A stretch of 64,000 nt of DNA, from NCBI GenBank assembly GCA_011523385.1, contig WTGX01000004.1:248001-312000 (forward strand), read 5' to 3'. Position numbers and translations under genes: made by a program. Below the pieces are notes generated by a model that did no database searches, had not been told where the DNA came from, and was given only the letters and a program-made list of their open reading frames with translations. This document shows, piece after piece, positions 33,230-42,200 of this stretch (the stretch's first letter is position 1; each line of letters starts with the position of its first letter). This DNA is from Nitrospira sp. (GTDB lineage: Bacteria > Nitrospirota > Nitrospiria > Nitrospirales > UBA8639).

Positions 33230-33258
33230 ATGATATACTTCTTGTCCCGGTAAGACAA
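33230..33258 (-). promoter_or_regulatory. Putative nirK promoter
   Basis: On the minus strand TTGTCT (33253-33258) is 17 bases from TATCAT (33230-33235), about 118 bases before the nirK start. I see no convincing FNR/NnrR-type TTGAT-N4-ATCAA box in the gap. Confidence 0.4.
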
Positions 33259-33447
33259 TCGGCCGGAAACGGGCGGGTAGGACAACGCAATCCATGAAAG
33301 GTTACGGTTTGCTGACAATTTCCGCTGCCTTCTTCTGTGTCCCCGTTCCCCTCCTTTGTAAGGACGAGAACTTTTTCCGAAGAGGGAAAAGTTGAGAGGT
33401 AGAAGGTGTGGCAGGAACCGCGCACCCTTGGCCCACCTGGACGCGTG

Positions 33448-33552
33448 GTCATCCTGAGCTTGTCCTGAGCGGAGCGAAGGATCTAGCGAAGGACCTCGTT
33501 ATTGAAGTGCTCGGTGATTGAGGGAGAGATTCCTCACTTCGTTCGGAATGAC
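33448..33552. repeat. MITE-like element, second copy (105 bp)
   Basis: Starts GTCATCCTGAGC and ends TTCGGAATGAC. It shares with 15172-15253 the ends and the core TTGAAGTG..CGGT..TTGAG.GAGAGATTC. It has an extra internal duplication (CGAAGGATC...CGAAGGACC). No coding capacity. Confidence 0.75.
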
Positions 33553-33590
33553 AGCTTCTGGATGTCGTTGGCTATTTTCATACCAATGAC
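33527..33590 (-). repeat. 64-bp inverted repeat, left copy
   Basis: The minus strand of this segment matches 37434-37497 at 61 of 64 positions. It joins the end of the MITE-like element to a unique-looking flank (CTGGATGTCGTTGGCTATTT then TCATACCAATGAC). The shared flank shows that a larger unit than the palindrome alone was duplicated. Confidence 0.85.
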
Positions 33591-33613
33591 AGATTTGGTG
33601 CGGGAGGTTTTTG

Positions 33614-34414
33614 ATGAAGATCGTCAGGTTTCAAGATCTTAAAGGTGACGTCCACTACGGCGAGTGGATCAAGGAGTGGTCGGCTCTCCTCATCGAGAAA
33701 ACGGCTGACGAAATGCACCAGGTCACCGACCACGTTGTTGCGATTGACAAACTCCTCGCGCCCGTCGCGCCTCCGAGCATCCTTTGCGTAGGGCTGAATT
33801 ACCGGCGGCACGCGGAAGAAACGGGCGCAAGGATTCCCGAATATCCCGTGCTGTTTATCAAGGCTGCCAATGCGCTGGCCCATCCCGGTGCTCCGGTCGT
33901 CATTCCCAAAGTCGCCCCGGGGCAGGTCGATTGCGAAGGCGAATTGGCAGTGGTCATCGGAAAGCCCGGGAAGAACATTCAACGGCACCAGGCCCTCGAC
34001 CACGTGCTGGGGTACACGTGCGCCAACGACGTCAGCGCGCGTCGCTGGCAAAAAGAGGGTGGGGGCAAGCAGTGGTGCCGGGGAAAATCATTTGACACGT
34101 TCTGTCCTCTCGGGCCTTGCCTGGTCACCGCCGATGAAATCCCGGACCCCAATACCCTCAGGATCAAAACCACGCTCAATGACAAGATTATGCAGGATTC
34201 AACCACCGCGGACATGATTTTCGACGTGCCGTCCCTGGTCAGCTTCTTGAGCGAAGGGACGACGTTGTTGCCGGGGACGGTCATCCTGACGGGCACCCCG
34301 CAAGGCGTCGGGTTTGCACGAAATCCGCCGGTCTTTCTCAAACAAGGGGACCGGGTTGCCATTGAAATCGAACGAATCGGAACACTTGTCAATCCCGTTT
34401 CCGAAGAAGAGTAA
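33614..34414 (+). CDS. Fumarylacetoacetate hydrolase family protein
   Basis: ATG 33614 follows GGGAGG by seven bases and gives 266 residues. Family motifs are ILCVGLNYRRHAEETGARIP, the metal-binding region VDCEGELAVVIGKPGKN (acidic ligands), YTCANDVSARRWQKE and ILTGTPQGVGFARNPPVFL. FAH-fold enzymes cleave or decarboxylate beta-keto acids with a divalent metal; the nearest bacterial analogues act on oxaloacetate, acylpyruvates or aromatic breakdown products. No aromatic-degradation genes are present, so the substrate is left open. Confidence 0.92.
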   Translation: MKIVRFQDLKGDVHYGEWIKEWSALLIEKTADEMHQVTDHVVAIDKLLAPVAPPSILCVGLNYRRHAEETGARIPEYPVLFIKAANALAHPGAPVVIPKVAPGQVDCEGELAVVIGKPGKNIQRHQALDHVLGYTCANDVSARRWQKEGGGKQWCRGKSFDTFCPLGPCLVTADEIPDPNTLRIKTTLNDKIMQDSTTADMIFDVPSLVSFLSEGTTLLPGTVILTGTPQGVGFARNPPVFLKQGDRVAIEIERIGTLVNPVSEEE

Positions 34415-34455
34415 AAATGATGGCGCGTCCCGCCTTTCAATTCCCTTTCTTTGTT

Positions 34456-34535
34456 GTAGGGACAACCCCCTGTGGTTGTCCGAAGGGGAGGGCACGTGGT
34501 CATACGGGACGGCACAGGGGCCGTCCCCTACACCG
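34456..34535. repeat. GTAGGG...CCCTAC palindromic repeat pair
   Basis: An 80-bp element with ends GTAGGGACAACCCCCTGTGG and GGCACAGGGGCCGTCCCCTA then C. Each half contains its own inverted repeat (GGACAACC/GGTTGTCC; GGGACGGC/GCCGTCCC). It lies between the convergent FAH and AmpG-like genes, where it could act as a bidirectional terminator. Confidence 0.7.
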
Positions 34536-34584
34536 ACAATGATGTACGGACAGGCCTTCATTTGGTCAGCAATCGAGGGAACCC

Positions 34585-36141
34585 TTACGACCGGTTCGTT
34601 TCGGCGGGTGGGGTCAAATAGTGCCGCGTTTGCCAAACGAGGACGATCACGGGCAGCCCCAGCAAGGCGGTCAGCATGAAAAACTGTGAATAGCCTAGGT
34701 TGTCCACGATCGTGCCGGAGTAGCCTCCCAGGATTTTCGGGAACAGGGTCATGAGTGAACTGAAAATGGCGTATTGCATGGCGGTGAACCGGATATTGGT
34801 GAGGCCGGAGAGGAAGGCGATAAAGGCGGCGCCGGCCAATCCCGCGGACAGGTTATCGGCGGAGATCACCAGGTAGAGCATGCTCAGGTCGTGTCCCACG
34901 GCAGCCAACGCGATAAACAGCAGGTTGGTTGCGGCGGACAACAGGGCCCCGAGCAGGAGAATGCGGACCACGCCGTATCGGACGGACAGGAGACCTCCCA
35001 GAAATCCGCCGGCAATGGTCATGAACAACCCGAAGGTTTTCACGACACCGGCAATTTCCGGCTTGGTGAATCCCATGTCCTGATAAAACACGTTGGCGAT
35101 GACGCCCAGCACGATGTCGGAAATGCGATAAACCCCGACCAACAGCAGCAGCACCAAAGCGGACTTCAAGCCATATCGCCTGAAAAAATCTTTCAGCGGG
35201 GCGATATAGGTATCCTGCATCACGTCCCGGCTGACGATTCCGGCCTGAATCATCAACGCGGCGATCAGCCAGGCCGTTGCCACACCCATGGCCAGTCGCA
35301 CCGTTTCGACCATGAATCGCGTACCGGCTTCGGTTCCGGTCATCCCGGCCAGCGCACGGCTGAGTTCGGTGGCCGGGTCCGATGAAAAATAGAAGACCAG
35401 GATGAATCCGGTGACGCCCGCCACGAACATGAACAGGATTCCCGCGTGATCTCCGGTTGACCGGGCAGGCCCGTGAACGTCAGGGGAGGTTGGTTCGGAA
35501 ATCATGAGCGTCGTGAGAACGCCAACTGACATGACGGCGGCCATGATGAAATAGGTCTCCTGCCATGCCTGATAGTCATACGTGCCCTTGGCCGACCCGA
35601 AGGCGCTGGCCAGGAACAGGGCTCCCGCGCCCGAGACGAGCATGCCGATGCGATACCCCGCAATGTACGTCGATGACATCAGGGCCTGGAGCGAGACGTC
35701 TGCGGATTCAATCCGGTAGGCGTCAATCACGATATCCTGGGTGGCGGATGAAAACCCCAAAAGCACGGCGGCCAATGCCATCAGGGTCAGGTGTCCCTGC
35801 GCCGGGTCGATCAGCGCCATGCCGGTTATCGCGGCAATGATCGAACCTTGCGCCAGCAGCATCCACCCGCGCCGCCGCCCTAATCTCCGGGTCAGGAGAG
35901 GCACGGGCAAGGTATCCACGAGTGGCGCCCAGACGAATTTGAACGAGTAACCCAAGGCCGCCCAACTGAAGAAAGTCACGGCCGACCGCTCGATGCCGGC
36001 CTCACGCAACCACAAAGAGAGTGAAGAAAAAATCAACAGGAGGGGAATCCCGGCTGAAAAACCGAGAAACAACATCGTGATGACCCGCGGGTGGCCGAGG
36101 GCCCGCAAGGAAAGCCGCCAGGATGGGGAAGTTGCGAGCAT
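34585..36141 (-). CDS. AmpG-like muropeptide permease (MFS)
   Basis: A 518-residue membrane protein with about 12-14 transmembrane segments. AmpG features are FLGFSAGIPLLLIFSSLSLW, WLREAGI, FSWAALGYSFKFVWAPLVD, RRLGRRRGWMLLAQ and LLGFSSATQDIVIDAYRIE. AmpG imports GlcNAc-anhydroMurNAc peptides for cell-wall recycling; in some bacteria it also sets beta-lactamase induction. No ampC/ampR is near. It stands alone on the minus strand, divergent from the PRMT-like gene. Confidence 0.88.
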   Translation of the reverse strand: MLATSPSWRLSLRALGHPRVITMLFLGFSAGIPLLLIFSSLSLWLREAGIERSAVTFFSWAALGYSFKFVWAPLVDTLPVPLLTRRLGRRRGWMLLAQGSIIAAITGMALIDPAQGHLTLMALAAVLLGFSSATQDIVIDAYRIESADVSLQALMSSTYIAGYRIGMLVSGAGALFLASAFGSAKGTYDYQAWQETYFIMAAVMSVGVLTTLMISEPTSPDVHGPARSTGDHAGILFMFVAGVTGFILVFYFSSDPATELSRALAGMTGTEAGTRFMVETVRLAMGVATAWLIAALMIQAGIVSRDVMQDTYIAPLKDFFRRYGLKSALVLLLLVGVYRISDIVLGVIANVFYQDMGFTKPEIAGVVKTFGLFMTIAGGFLGGLLSVRYGVVRILLLGALLSAATNLLFIALAAVGHDLSMLYLVISADNLSAGLAGAAFIAFLSGLTNIRFTAMQYAIFSSLMTLFPKILGGYSGTIVDNLGYSQFFMLTALLGLPVIVLVWQTRHYLTPPAETNRS

Positions 36142-36242
36142 CGTTCTTCAATAACCTGAAAAGTTCGGCCTGTGAAGCCTGGTTTCGACCGGCAGCCTTG
36201 CCCGGTAGTGTAGCATGCTCTAGTATGAGGCGTCCTTGAAGA

Positions 36243-36266
36243 GAATACGGAGGGGCGACCGTATTC
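36243..36266. other. Perfect 8-bp hairpin between divergent genes
   Basis: GAATACGG and CCGTATTC enclose the loop AGGGGCGA. It is followed by a relic of the CCTCCCCTTTACAAAGGG repeat family (about 36271-36289). The gap 36142-36440 otherwise shows only GGAGG before the PRMT-like start. Operator or repeat; function unknown. Confidence 0.4.
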
Positions 36267-36440
36267 TTTCCCTCCCCTTTACAAAGGGACTTATCCAGAA
36301 TAGTCGACAATGACCGTTCTTCATAGAAAAACGCCTTGATTTGTAGCTGCCGCATCTTATGCGGCCAGGAAGACAGCGGGATAAGGCATGTCCCTGCCCC
36401 CAGCAGGGATCCCGCAGCTACAAGGAGGCGAGGGCGTCCA

Positions 36441-37394
36441 ATGACGAAATACACCGACTTTATCAATTATCACCTGTCGATGCTGGTTGATGAGACGCGG
36501 ACGGGCGCCTACAGTCAAGCCATTGCCAAAGTCGTGAAACCGGGTGACGTGGTGGTGGACGTGGGCTGCGGATCGGGCATTCTCTCCTTTTTCGCCTGTC
36601 GTGCGGGCGCCCGCCACGTGTATGCCGTGGAGAGCGAAGCCGTGATCAACATTGCCGAACTCGTGGCGGCGAAAAATGGCTTTCGGGATCGGATCACGTT
36701 CTACAACGACCGGTCTTTCAACGTGAAATTGCCCGAACCCGCGGACGTGATTGTCACGGAGACCATGGGCACGTTCGGGTTTGAAGAGGGGATTCTCGGA
36801 TCGCTCACCGATGCCAGGGATCGCTTTCTCAAAAAAGGGGGCGCCCTCATTCCCCATGGCGTGGACCTGTTTCTCGTGCCCGTGGAACTGCCGCAATTTT
36901 ATGAACACGTGGTCGATTTTTGGGTGAACAGGTGTCAGGGATTCGATTTTTCACCCGTTCGGCATTTGACGGTGAACAACTTTCATCCGCTGAAGCTGCA
37001 TGAAGGCACGTTCCTTGGCGATCCCATGCGCGTGCAGGAGGTTGAATTCGGAACAACGACGCAGGCGGAAGTGAAGGCCGGCTTCTCCGTCTCTGTCAAA
37101 CGCCGGGGCTGGTTTCATGGACTGGCGGGGTGGTTCAGCGCCGAATTGATCCCGGCACTGTCCATCTCCAATGGCCCCCGGGATAAAGCCTCACATTGGG
37201 GGCTGGCCTTTTTCCCCATAGACCGGCCCGTCCCGGTGGAACGCGGCAACCGCATCGAAGTGGACATGTCCTCAACGCGGAACGGGGAAGACTGGCATTG
37301 GAGCATCGCAGTCAACGGGCTGCGGTTTGAACACTCCACCGTCAAAGGCTCCCTGCCCCCTGTTTCAAAACATCCAACCCCACTAGCCGGTTAA
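36441..37394 (+). CDS. PRMT-like class I methyltransferase
   Basis: ATG 36441 follows AAGGAGG and gives 317 residues. The N-terminal Rossmann domain has motif I VVVDVGCGSGILSFFACRAG (about 37-56), post-I YAVESE with E64, and ETMGTFGFEEGIL (107-119). The last resembles the double-E hairpin of protein arginine methyltransferases (E107 and E115/E116). The C-terminal half (GVDLFLVPVELPQFYE ... ERGNRIEVDMS) is beta-rich, as in the PRMT barrel. PRMT-like enzymes are infrequent in bacteria; substrate and true arginine specificity are unknown. Confidence 0.8.
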   Translation: MTKYTDFINYHLSMLVDETRTGAYSQAIAKVVKPGDVVVDVGCGSGILSFFACRAGARHVYAVESEAVINIAELVAAKNGFRDRITFYNDRSFNVKLPEPADVIVTETMGTFGFEEGILGSLTDARDRFLKKGGALIPHGVDLFLVPVELPQFYEHVVDFWVNRCQGFDFSPVRHLTVNNFHPLKLHEGTFLGDPMRVQEVEFGTTTQAEVKAGFSVSVKRRGWFHGLAGWFSAELIPALSISNGPRDKASHWGLAFFPIDRPVPVERGNRIEVDMSSTRNGEDWHWSIAVNGLRFEHSTVKGSLPPVSKHPTPLAG

Positions 37395-37433
37395 CGGCTT
37401 TTCATTTTCTTCTGTCATCCCTGTATGTGTTCA

Positions 37434-37497
37434 GTCATTGGTATGAAAATAGCCGACGACATCCAGAAGCTGTCATTCCGAGCGTAGTGAGGAATCT
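37434..37497 (+). repeat. 64-bp inverted repeat, right copy
   Basis: Matches the reverse complement of 33527-33590 with three differences. It begins GTCATTGGTATGAAAATAGC and ends in GTGAGGAATCT, half of the MITE-like terminal sequence. The two copies bracket the FAH, AmpG-like and PRMT-like genes. Confidence 0.85.
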
Positions 37498-37510
37498 GCT
37501 TTTTGTCTTT

Positions 37511-37550
37511 ATCCGTCATCCTCGACATCTTTCATCGAGGATCCAGTGTC
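37511..37550. repeat. Palindromic repeat, GTCATCCTCGA...TCGAGGAT
   Basis: ATCCTCGA (37518-37525) pairs with TCGAGGAT (37535-37542), followed by CCAGTGTC. It is the inverted counterpart of the element near 1182 (ACTGGAT...GAATGAC). It lies just beyond the 3' end of the DUF3365 gene and may act as a terminator. Confidence 0.55.
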
Positions 37551-37567
37551 TTTGTCATCGAGCGCCG

Positions 37568-38152
37568 TTACTGAACGGGAAAGGAAATCACGATTCCACC
37601 CATCACGTCCCCCAGTTTGTAATCTTTTTTGTACGAGAGAACGTGTCCATTATGGCAATTGATGCAGGACACCGATACGGCGTGGTCGGCGTAAACGGCT
37701 TTGAAAAACTTTTGCGTTCCCCGCTGGATAATCCCGCTATACGGACGGCTCGGATCCTCCAGCACGGCTGCCAATCCGGCTTTTTCGAAATCCGTGGTCG
37801 GTCCGTTTTTTTCGTAAATGGGATGCAGGCTGGCCAGCCGGAATTGAAGTCCCAGTCCCTGCTGTTCCACGTTCAACCCTGAGAGCAACAACATTTGAGC
37901 GGGAAGGGGCAGTGATTTCGTTTGCTTCCAGTATTCCTGGGAAGTCACGACCTGGTGCGCTTCCATTCGTTCGACCACGTGGGTCGTATAAAGCGTTCGG
38001 TCGGCTTGAATGATGGCGTGAATATAGTCGGCCACCACTTGCGGAGGAATGCCCTCGGCCGTGGTCTGTTCGCCGGAGCCCGCGTGAAAGGGAAAGACGA
38101 GCAGCACAAAGAAGGTGATTCCGATGATGGTTCCCATGGACGCTCTCTTCAT
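37568..38152 (-). CDS. DUF3365 (Tll0287-like) haem-binding protein
   Basis: A 194-residue exported protein with an N-terminal hydrophobic signal (GIITFFVLLVF-type core, as MGTIIGITFFVLLVFPFHAG). The single haem c motif CINCH has C163, C166 and H167. The body matches DUF3365/Tll0287-like domains: RLASLHPIYEKNGPTTDFE, then SVSCINCHNGH and YKLGDVMGGIVISFPV. These domains serve as periplasmic redox or gas sensors, or as soluble haem proteins. No kinase domain is attached, so a stand-alone haem protein is likely. GGAGGTG lies six bases before the ATG. Confidence 0.88.
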   Translation of the reverse strand: MKRASMGTIIGITFFVLLVFPFHAGSGEQTTAEGIPPQVVADYIHAIIQADRTLYTTHVVERMEAHQVVTSQEYWKQTKSLPLPAQMLLLSGLNVEQQGLGLQFRLASLHPIYEKNGPTTDFEKAGLAAVLEDPSRPYSGIIQRGTQKFFKAVYADHAVSVSCINCHNGHVLSYKKDYKLGDVMGGIVISFPVQ

Positions 38153-38285
38153 GGCTACACCTCCTGTAATGAGTCACTGATCGTGCGTATCATCCTCCTT
38201 TTAACTGATGAAACTCAATCAAAAAGACAGCAGGGTCAGCCTCCCGAGCCACGGCCAGACGGCACTCAAGGTCTTCTGACGGCGG

Positions 38286-38329
38286 GCTCTACCCCACCTG
38301 ACCTCCCCTTACAAAGGGGAGGAAAAGAC
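38286..38329 (-). repeat. Inverted relative of the 47-bp DUF559-flanking repeat
   Basis: Its reverse complement reads GTCTTTTCCTCCCCTTTGTA, then AGGGGAGGTCAGGTGGGGTA, then GAGC. It differs from the copies at 19507 and 20013 by only a few bases, although no DUF559 gene is present here. Confidence 0.85.
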
Positions 38330-38341
38330 TGTGCAGGCCCG

Positions 38342-38387
38342 CTTTCTTCCCCTCCTTTGTAAGGAGGGGCAAAGGGGAGGTAGAGGG
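38342..38387 (+). repeat. Second relative of the CCCCTCCTTTGTAAGG repeat
   Basis: Reads CTTTCTTCCCCTCCTTTGTA, then AGGAGGGGCAAAGGGGAGGT, then AGAGGG. With 38286-38329 it forms a head-to-head pair in the gap 38153-38418, which has no gene. Confidence 0.75.
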
Positions 38388-38418
38388 CTTTAAACGGAAA
38401 CGACTATGGCGGGGACGA

Positions 38419-39078
38419 TTACGGCTGGCTCACGATTAACCGTTGGTCGATGGAAATGATATTGTCCGTCAGGTTATTCCACTGCTTCAATTGCTCAATG
38501 GTTACACCATACGTGCGTGAAATCCGGTAGAGGGTATCTCCCCTGACCACCGTGTAATAGGTTGGGGTCTCCATGCCGCCGGTGGCGGTGTTGTCCATAT
38601 TCAAGTCGGCGACGTCGTCTTTGTCCATGCCCAGATCTTTGAAATCCGATTCATCGAACGAAAAATCGCTCAGCCCGAATTCCGAGTCGGGAAGAGACAT
38701 CTCCGGCGAGACGTCCATATCACCTGAAGTGCCAGACATGTCATCGGGTGGCACTCGTTCCGGCTGCCGGCTGACTTGCTCTCGGAGTGAGTCACGTTCA
38801 GCGGCCAGTTCACGGTTTTGGGAGCCCAACGAAGCGATTTCCTGTTGCGCCTCTTGCAAGCGGGCGTCGAGTTCACCGGTTCGCTGTTCCTCTTGGGCCA
38901 ACAAACGCTGATAATTCAGGGCCCGCGCTTTTTCTGCCTCATATTCGCCGGAACTCACGCAGCCTGCCATCAAGGTGAGAACCATCAGGCAAAGCATGCC
39001 AGCCTGAAGGGTCAATCGAGTTGAGAACATATCAAGGGGTTGTGGGCGTGGTGCTCCGGATTGAAGATTGAAGGTCAT
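38419..39078 (-). CDS. Coiled-coil lipoprotein with C-terminal LysM domain
   Basis: A 219-residue lipoprotein. The lipobox is MAGC with C40, then a coiled coil (about 45-105, EYEAEKARALNYQRLLAQEE onward), an acidic linker and a LysM domain (about 172-218, YYTVVRGDTLYRISRTYGVT). LysM binds peptidoglycan, so it probably links the outer membrane to the wall. GGGAG lies seven bases before the ATG. Its first 90 residues are clearly homologous to the protein at 60564-61058, including the N-terminal FST(R/K)L and CVS.EYE.EK.R.LN.QRLLAQEE; the two genes flank the giant adhesin gene. Confidence 0.88.
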   Translation of the reverse strand: MTFNLQSGAPRPQPLDMFSTRLTLQAGMLCLMVLTLMAGCVSSGEYEAEKARALNYQRLLAQEEQRTGELDARLQEAQQEIASLGSQNRELAAERDSLREQVSRQPERVPPDDMSGTSGDMDVSPEMSLPDSEFGLSDFSFDESDFKDLGMDKDDVADLNMDNTATGGMETPTYYTVVRGDTLYRISRTYGVTIEQLKQWNNLTDNIISIDQRLIVSQP

Positions 39079-39167
39079 TACTAGACTCCCTTTCTGGGTT
39101 GATCCGTTGTGAGGAAAATGTATCTGTTGACGTGAGGCTGGAATAGAGGTATCGACTATCGAGATCT

Positions 39168-39196
39168 AGAATAAAAGGAGAATCCTGAAAAGTCAA
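39168..39196 (-). promoter_or_regulatory. Promoter of the LysM lipoprotein gene
   Basis: TTGACT (39191-39196) and TATTCT (39168-39173) on the minus strand are 17 bases apart, about 90 bases before the start codon and just past the giant gene's stop. The same boxes precede the paralog at 60564, and GGATCAACCC recurs in both leaders. Confidence 0.6.
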
Positions 39197-39216
39197 ATCG
39201 TCTGCGCGTGCTCGCC

Positions 39217-42200
39217 TCACCACTGCACGGAGAGTTCAACCTCAACGCCGTGTGCGGCAGGAGTACTGGCGGTCTCGCGCCGGGTGGCCCTGACGCCGAA
39301 GGAGAGAGCCGCCGCGCGTGACCCGGCGGAGGTCAACTGACCGCCGAGGGTGTAGAGCCGGTCGTTGGAGGACACGCCCAGCCCCAACTGCGGACTGCCG
39401 GTAAAGCGTCCGCCAAAGACGGGGAATCCGTAGGCGGCTTCGGCGGTCCAGCGGCGGGACGCCGGGATGCCTGTGCGCCTGGTAAGCGGGTCGGACGCGA
39501 ACAGCGCGTCGAGCCCGCCCGAGGCCTGGCTGCCCCAGGTCTGGCGGAACGTCAGGGACGGACCTCGTGGGGAGGCAGGGGTGGGGTCAAAGGCGAACCC
39601 GGCGGCAAAGCCCCGATCCTTGAATCCGTCGGCCTCATGCGCCAACAGGGTGCGGCCTTCAAGGTCAAGGGCGAGGCCGAGCCGGGGGACGGCCCAGGCC
39701 AGGCCCCCGCCGAGTTCCACCCCGAAGCCGGTCTCCGCGTCGCCGCCGTCATGGCGGACGCCGGTTGCCAGCTTCGGCGTCAGGGTGCCGACGTCGTCGA
39801 AGTTGGCGCTCCAGCTTCCTGCGAGGCCAAGCCGTAGCCGCGTGACCGTGGCTTCTGATGCCGTCAGGTTGGCGATTTTGTCCGAGGCCGTGCGGGTCCA
39901 GAGCGCATCCGAGGTGAGGGACAGGGCCGGGCCGCCGTGGGACGGCGTCAGCAGGTCGCCCCGTGCGCCCGCCGCGGCCATGAGCCAATCGATATCCGTC
40001 TGCATCAGATGTCCGGAGCCTGTCGAAGGGTCGCCCCCCGGGTCCGCCGGTGTCTCCGGGGCCAGCGTCACCTCGCCGGTGCCGTAGCCCGCGGAGCCCC
40101 AGAGCATCAGTCGCGGCGCCGTCTGCCAGGCCGCATAGGGGATGGCGGCCGTGAGCGAGGCATCGACCGTGCCGGCCCCGAGGTCGATGCCCGGGTCGCT
40201 GTAGCCGCCGTCACCCGCGGTGTGCGTCAGCGCCAGCCCCACCAGCCAGTCCTGGCGCGCATAGTCCGCCCCCAGCAAGCCGGTGGTAACCGTGCCGTCG
40301 AGGTCGAGCGAGTCATCCTGGCCGTTGAAAATGGCTTGGCCGCCCCGGCCCCAGAGGGCGAAGGAACCGCCGTGAGCATCCGGCTTGCCGGTGAGCGTGA
40401 ACGCGCTGCCGGCCAGCAGGTCGCGGGCCGTCATGGGCGGGCCGTCGAGGAGCGGAACACGCCGGTCGGGGTCAGTTGCCGTGCCGGTATTAAAGACATC
40501 TGGCGACGTGCCGTCACGCGGGCCAGCCCCAACTCCACCCCCGACTCCAACCCCGGATTGGGGGAACGTGCCTTGGAAGCCGGGCGTGCGAGCCGCTTCA
40601 ATCCGTCCCGCGATGCCGTCCAGCGCCTGCTGGGCCACTGTACGCCCGAAGCGCCCCAGCCACGCCCGCGGCATCGGGTCGGAGTTATGGATGGTGCCCG
40701 TCGCTTGGTCGTCGGCAATGGTTGCCCCCTGCGGGTTCCACAAGTTCAGGGTGAAGAACTCACCCGGGTCGTCGTGGGCATCATCGACGGCCCACACCTT
40801 TATCACCTTGCGCGTCTCGCCCGGGTCGAAGATCAGGCGGCCCGAGCTGAACTCGAAGTCCAAGCGGGCGCGCGCCGTCTCCGGATTGGTGCCCCACGAG
40901 ACTCGCACCTCGTGCGCCGCCGCCCTCGAGAGCGTCACTTCGAACTCGAGGTCCTCCCCCTCGTTGCCCTCGGCGTCCGCAATCGAGATGGCGGGCAGGC
41001 CATCGTCGTCGCTCACCGTGGCCGAGGCCGCGTCGGCTGGGGCCCCCGCCACGGTGTAGTCCGAGCCGGCCTGGACCGTCACCGTGACCGTGCCCCAGGA
41101 GGGAGTCTCTTCCGCGGTGTCGTCCACCGTGTCCACCTCCACCGTCTCCGTGGACTGGTTGGCGGCAATGGTGAGGGTACGGTTGCCCGTGCCCCGTGAG
41201 TCGGCATTGACGAACGCGTTGCCCGGTTGGGTCACGTTGACGGATACCGAAAGGTCCGCCGCGGGCGCCGGATTGACCCGGAGCGTGAAGGTGAGCGTTG
41301 CGCCTTCGAACGCCGTCCGCCCCGCTTGCTGGGCGCTGGTCACGCTCACCACGGGCACGCCGCCCCCGTCGTTGTCGCTGACGTCGATGGTGGCCGTATT
41401 GTTCGGCGGGTCGGCCACCGTGTAGCCCGAACCGGCCTTCACCGTCGCCGTGACCGAGCCGTGCGCCTCGTTGGTCTGGTCGTCGTCCGTGGCGATCGCC
41501 ACCGTCTCCGTCGCGCGGCTGGGGGTCAGGATGACCAACTGGTTCCCGCTGATCTGCCCGGCCGGCACGAAGTCGCCGGTCTGCTCGATGGCGAGGCTGA
41601 CACGAAGTCTACCCTGCGGCGCCGGGTTGGCGCTCACCGTGAAACGGGCAACGTCGCCCTCGGTGACGCCCGGGCCGGCGCTGATCGAGACTTCGACCGG
41701 CTTATCGTTGTCGGTCACCGCGACCGCCACCGCCGGCGCGGTGACGTCGTCGTACTCGCCCGTCCCATGCACCGTGTGGTTGATGCTGGCATCTTCGTCC
41801 GCGGTATCGAGGTCGTCCTGCGGGGTCACGGTCACCGTCTGCGCCTGGTTCCAGTTCTGGTCAGTGAAGGTCAGGACCGCGCTCGTGCCCGGAGTGCCGC
41901 CGGAGGCATTCACCCGGACCGCGTCCGGGTCCGTGCTCCAGGCCGTCACCGTCACCGTTTCGTCCTCGGCCGGCGCCGTGTCCAGCACCACGGTGTAGCT
42001 GCCTGCAGCGCCTCCTTCGGTGAGCGACAGGGACAACGGCGCGACGGTCACCCCGGTCCGCGGACGGGGACCGTTCTTCAGTGACAACGACAAGGAGTAG
42101 AGCGACGTGAAGTGCGTGCCGTCGGTGCTGGCGTCGATGCTCACCACAATGGTTTCATCGCCTTCCGCGGCGCCGTCGGCGCGGGTCTCGACTTTGAAGG

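Larger units (their letters stand above)
33113..33613. other. 501-bp intergenic region between nirK and the FAH hydrolase
   Basis: This gap holds no credible gene. It contains a putative nirK promoter (33230-33258) and a TCACGTGA palindrome (33194-33201) about 25 bases downstream of the expected nirK transcription start. A relic of the CCCCTCCTTTGTAAGG repeat family lies near 33347-33405, followed by a 105-bp MITE-like element (33448-33552) and the outer part of a 64-bp inverted repeat (33527-33590). A possible 109-codon minus frame here lacks any family resemblance and runs through the repeats. Confidence 0.7.

Noticed and set aside
33123-33452. A 109-codon minus frame between nirK and the FAH gene
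   Set aside because: It crosses a dispersed repeat and the nirK promoter region, and shows no domain.
37427-37882. A 151-codon plus frame near the DUF3365 gene
   Set aside because: It starts in the 64-bp repeat and continues antisense to the haem protein gene.
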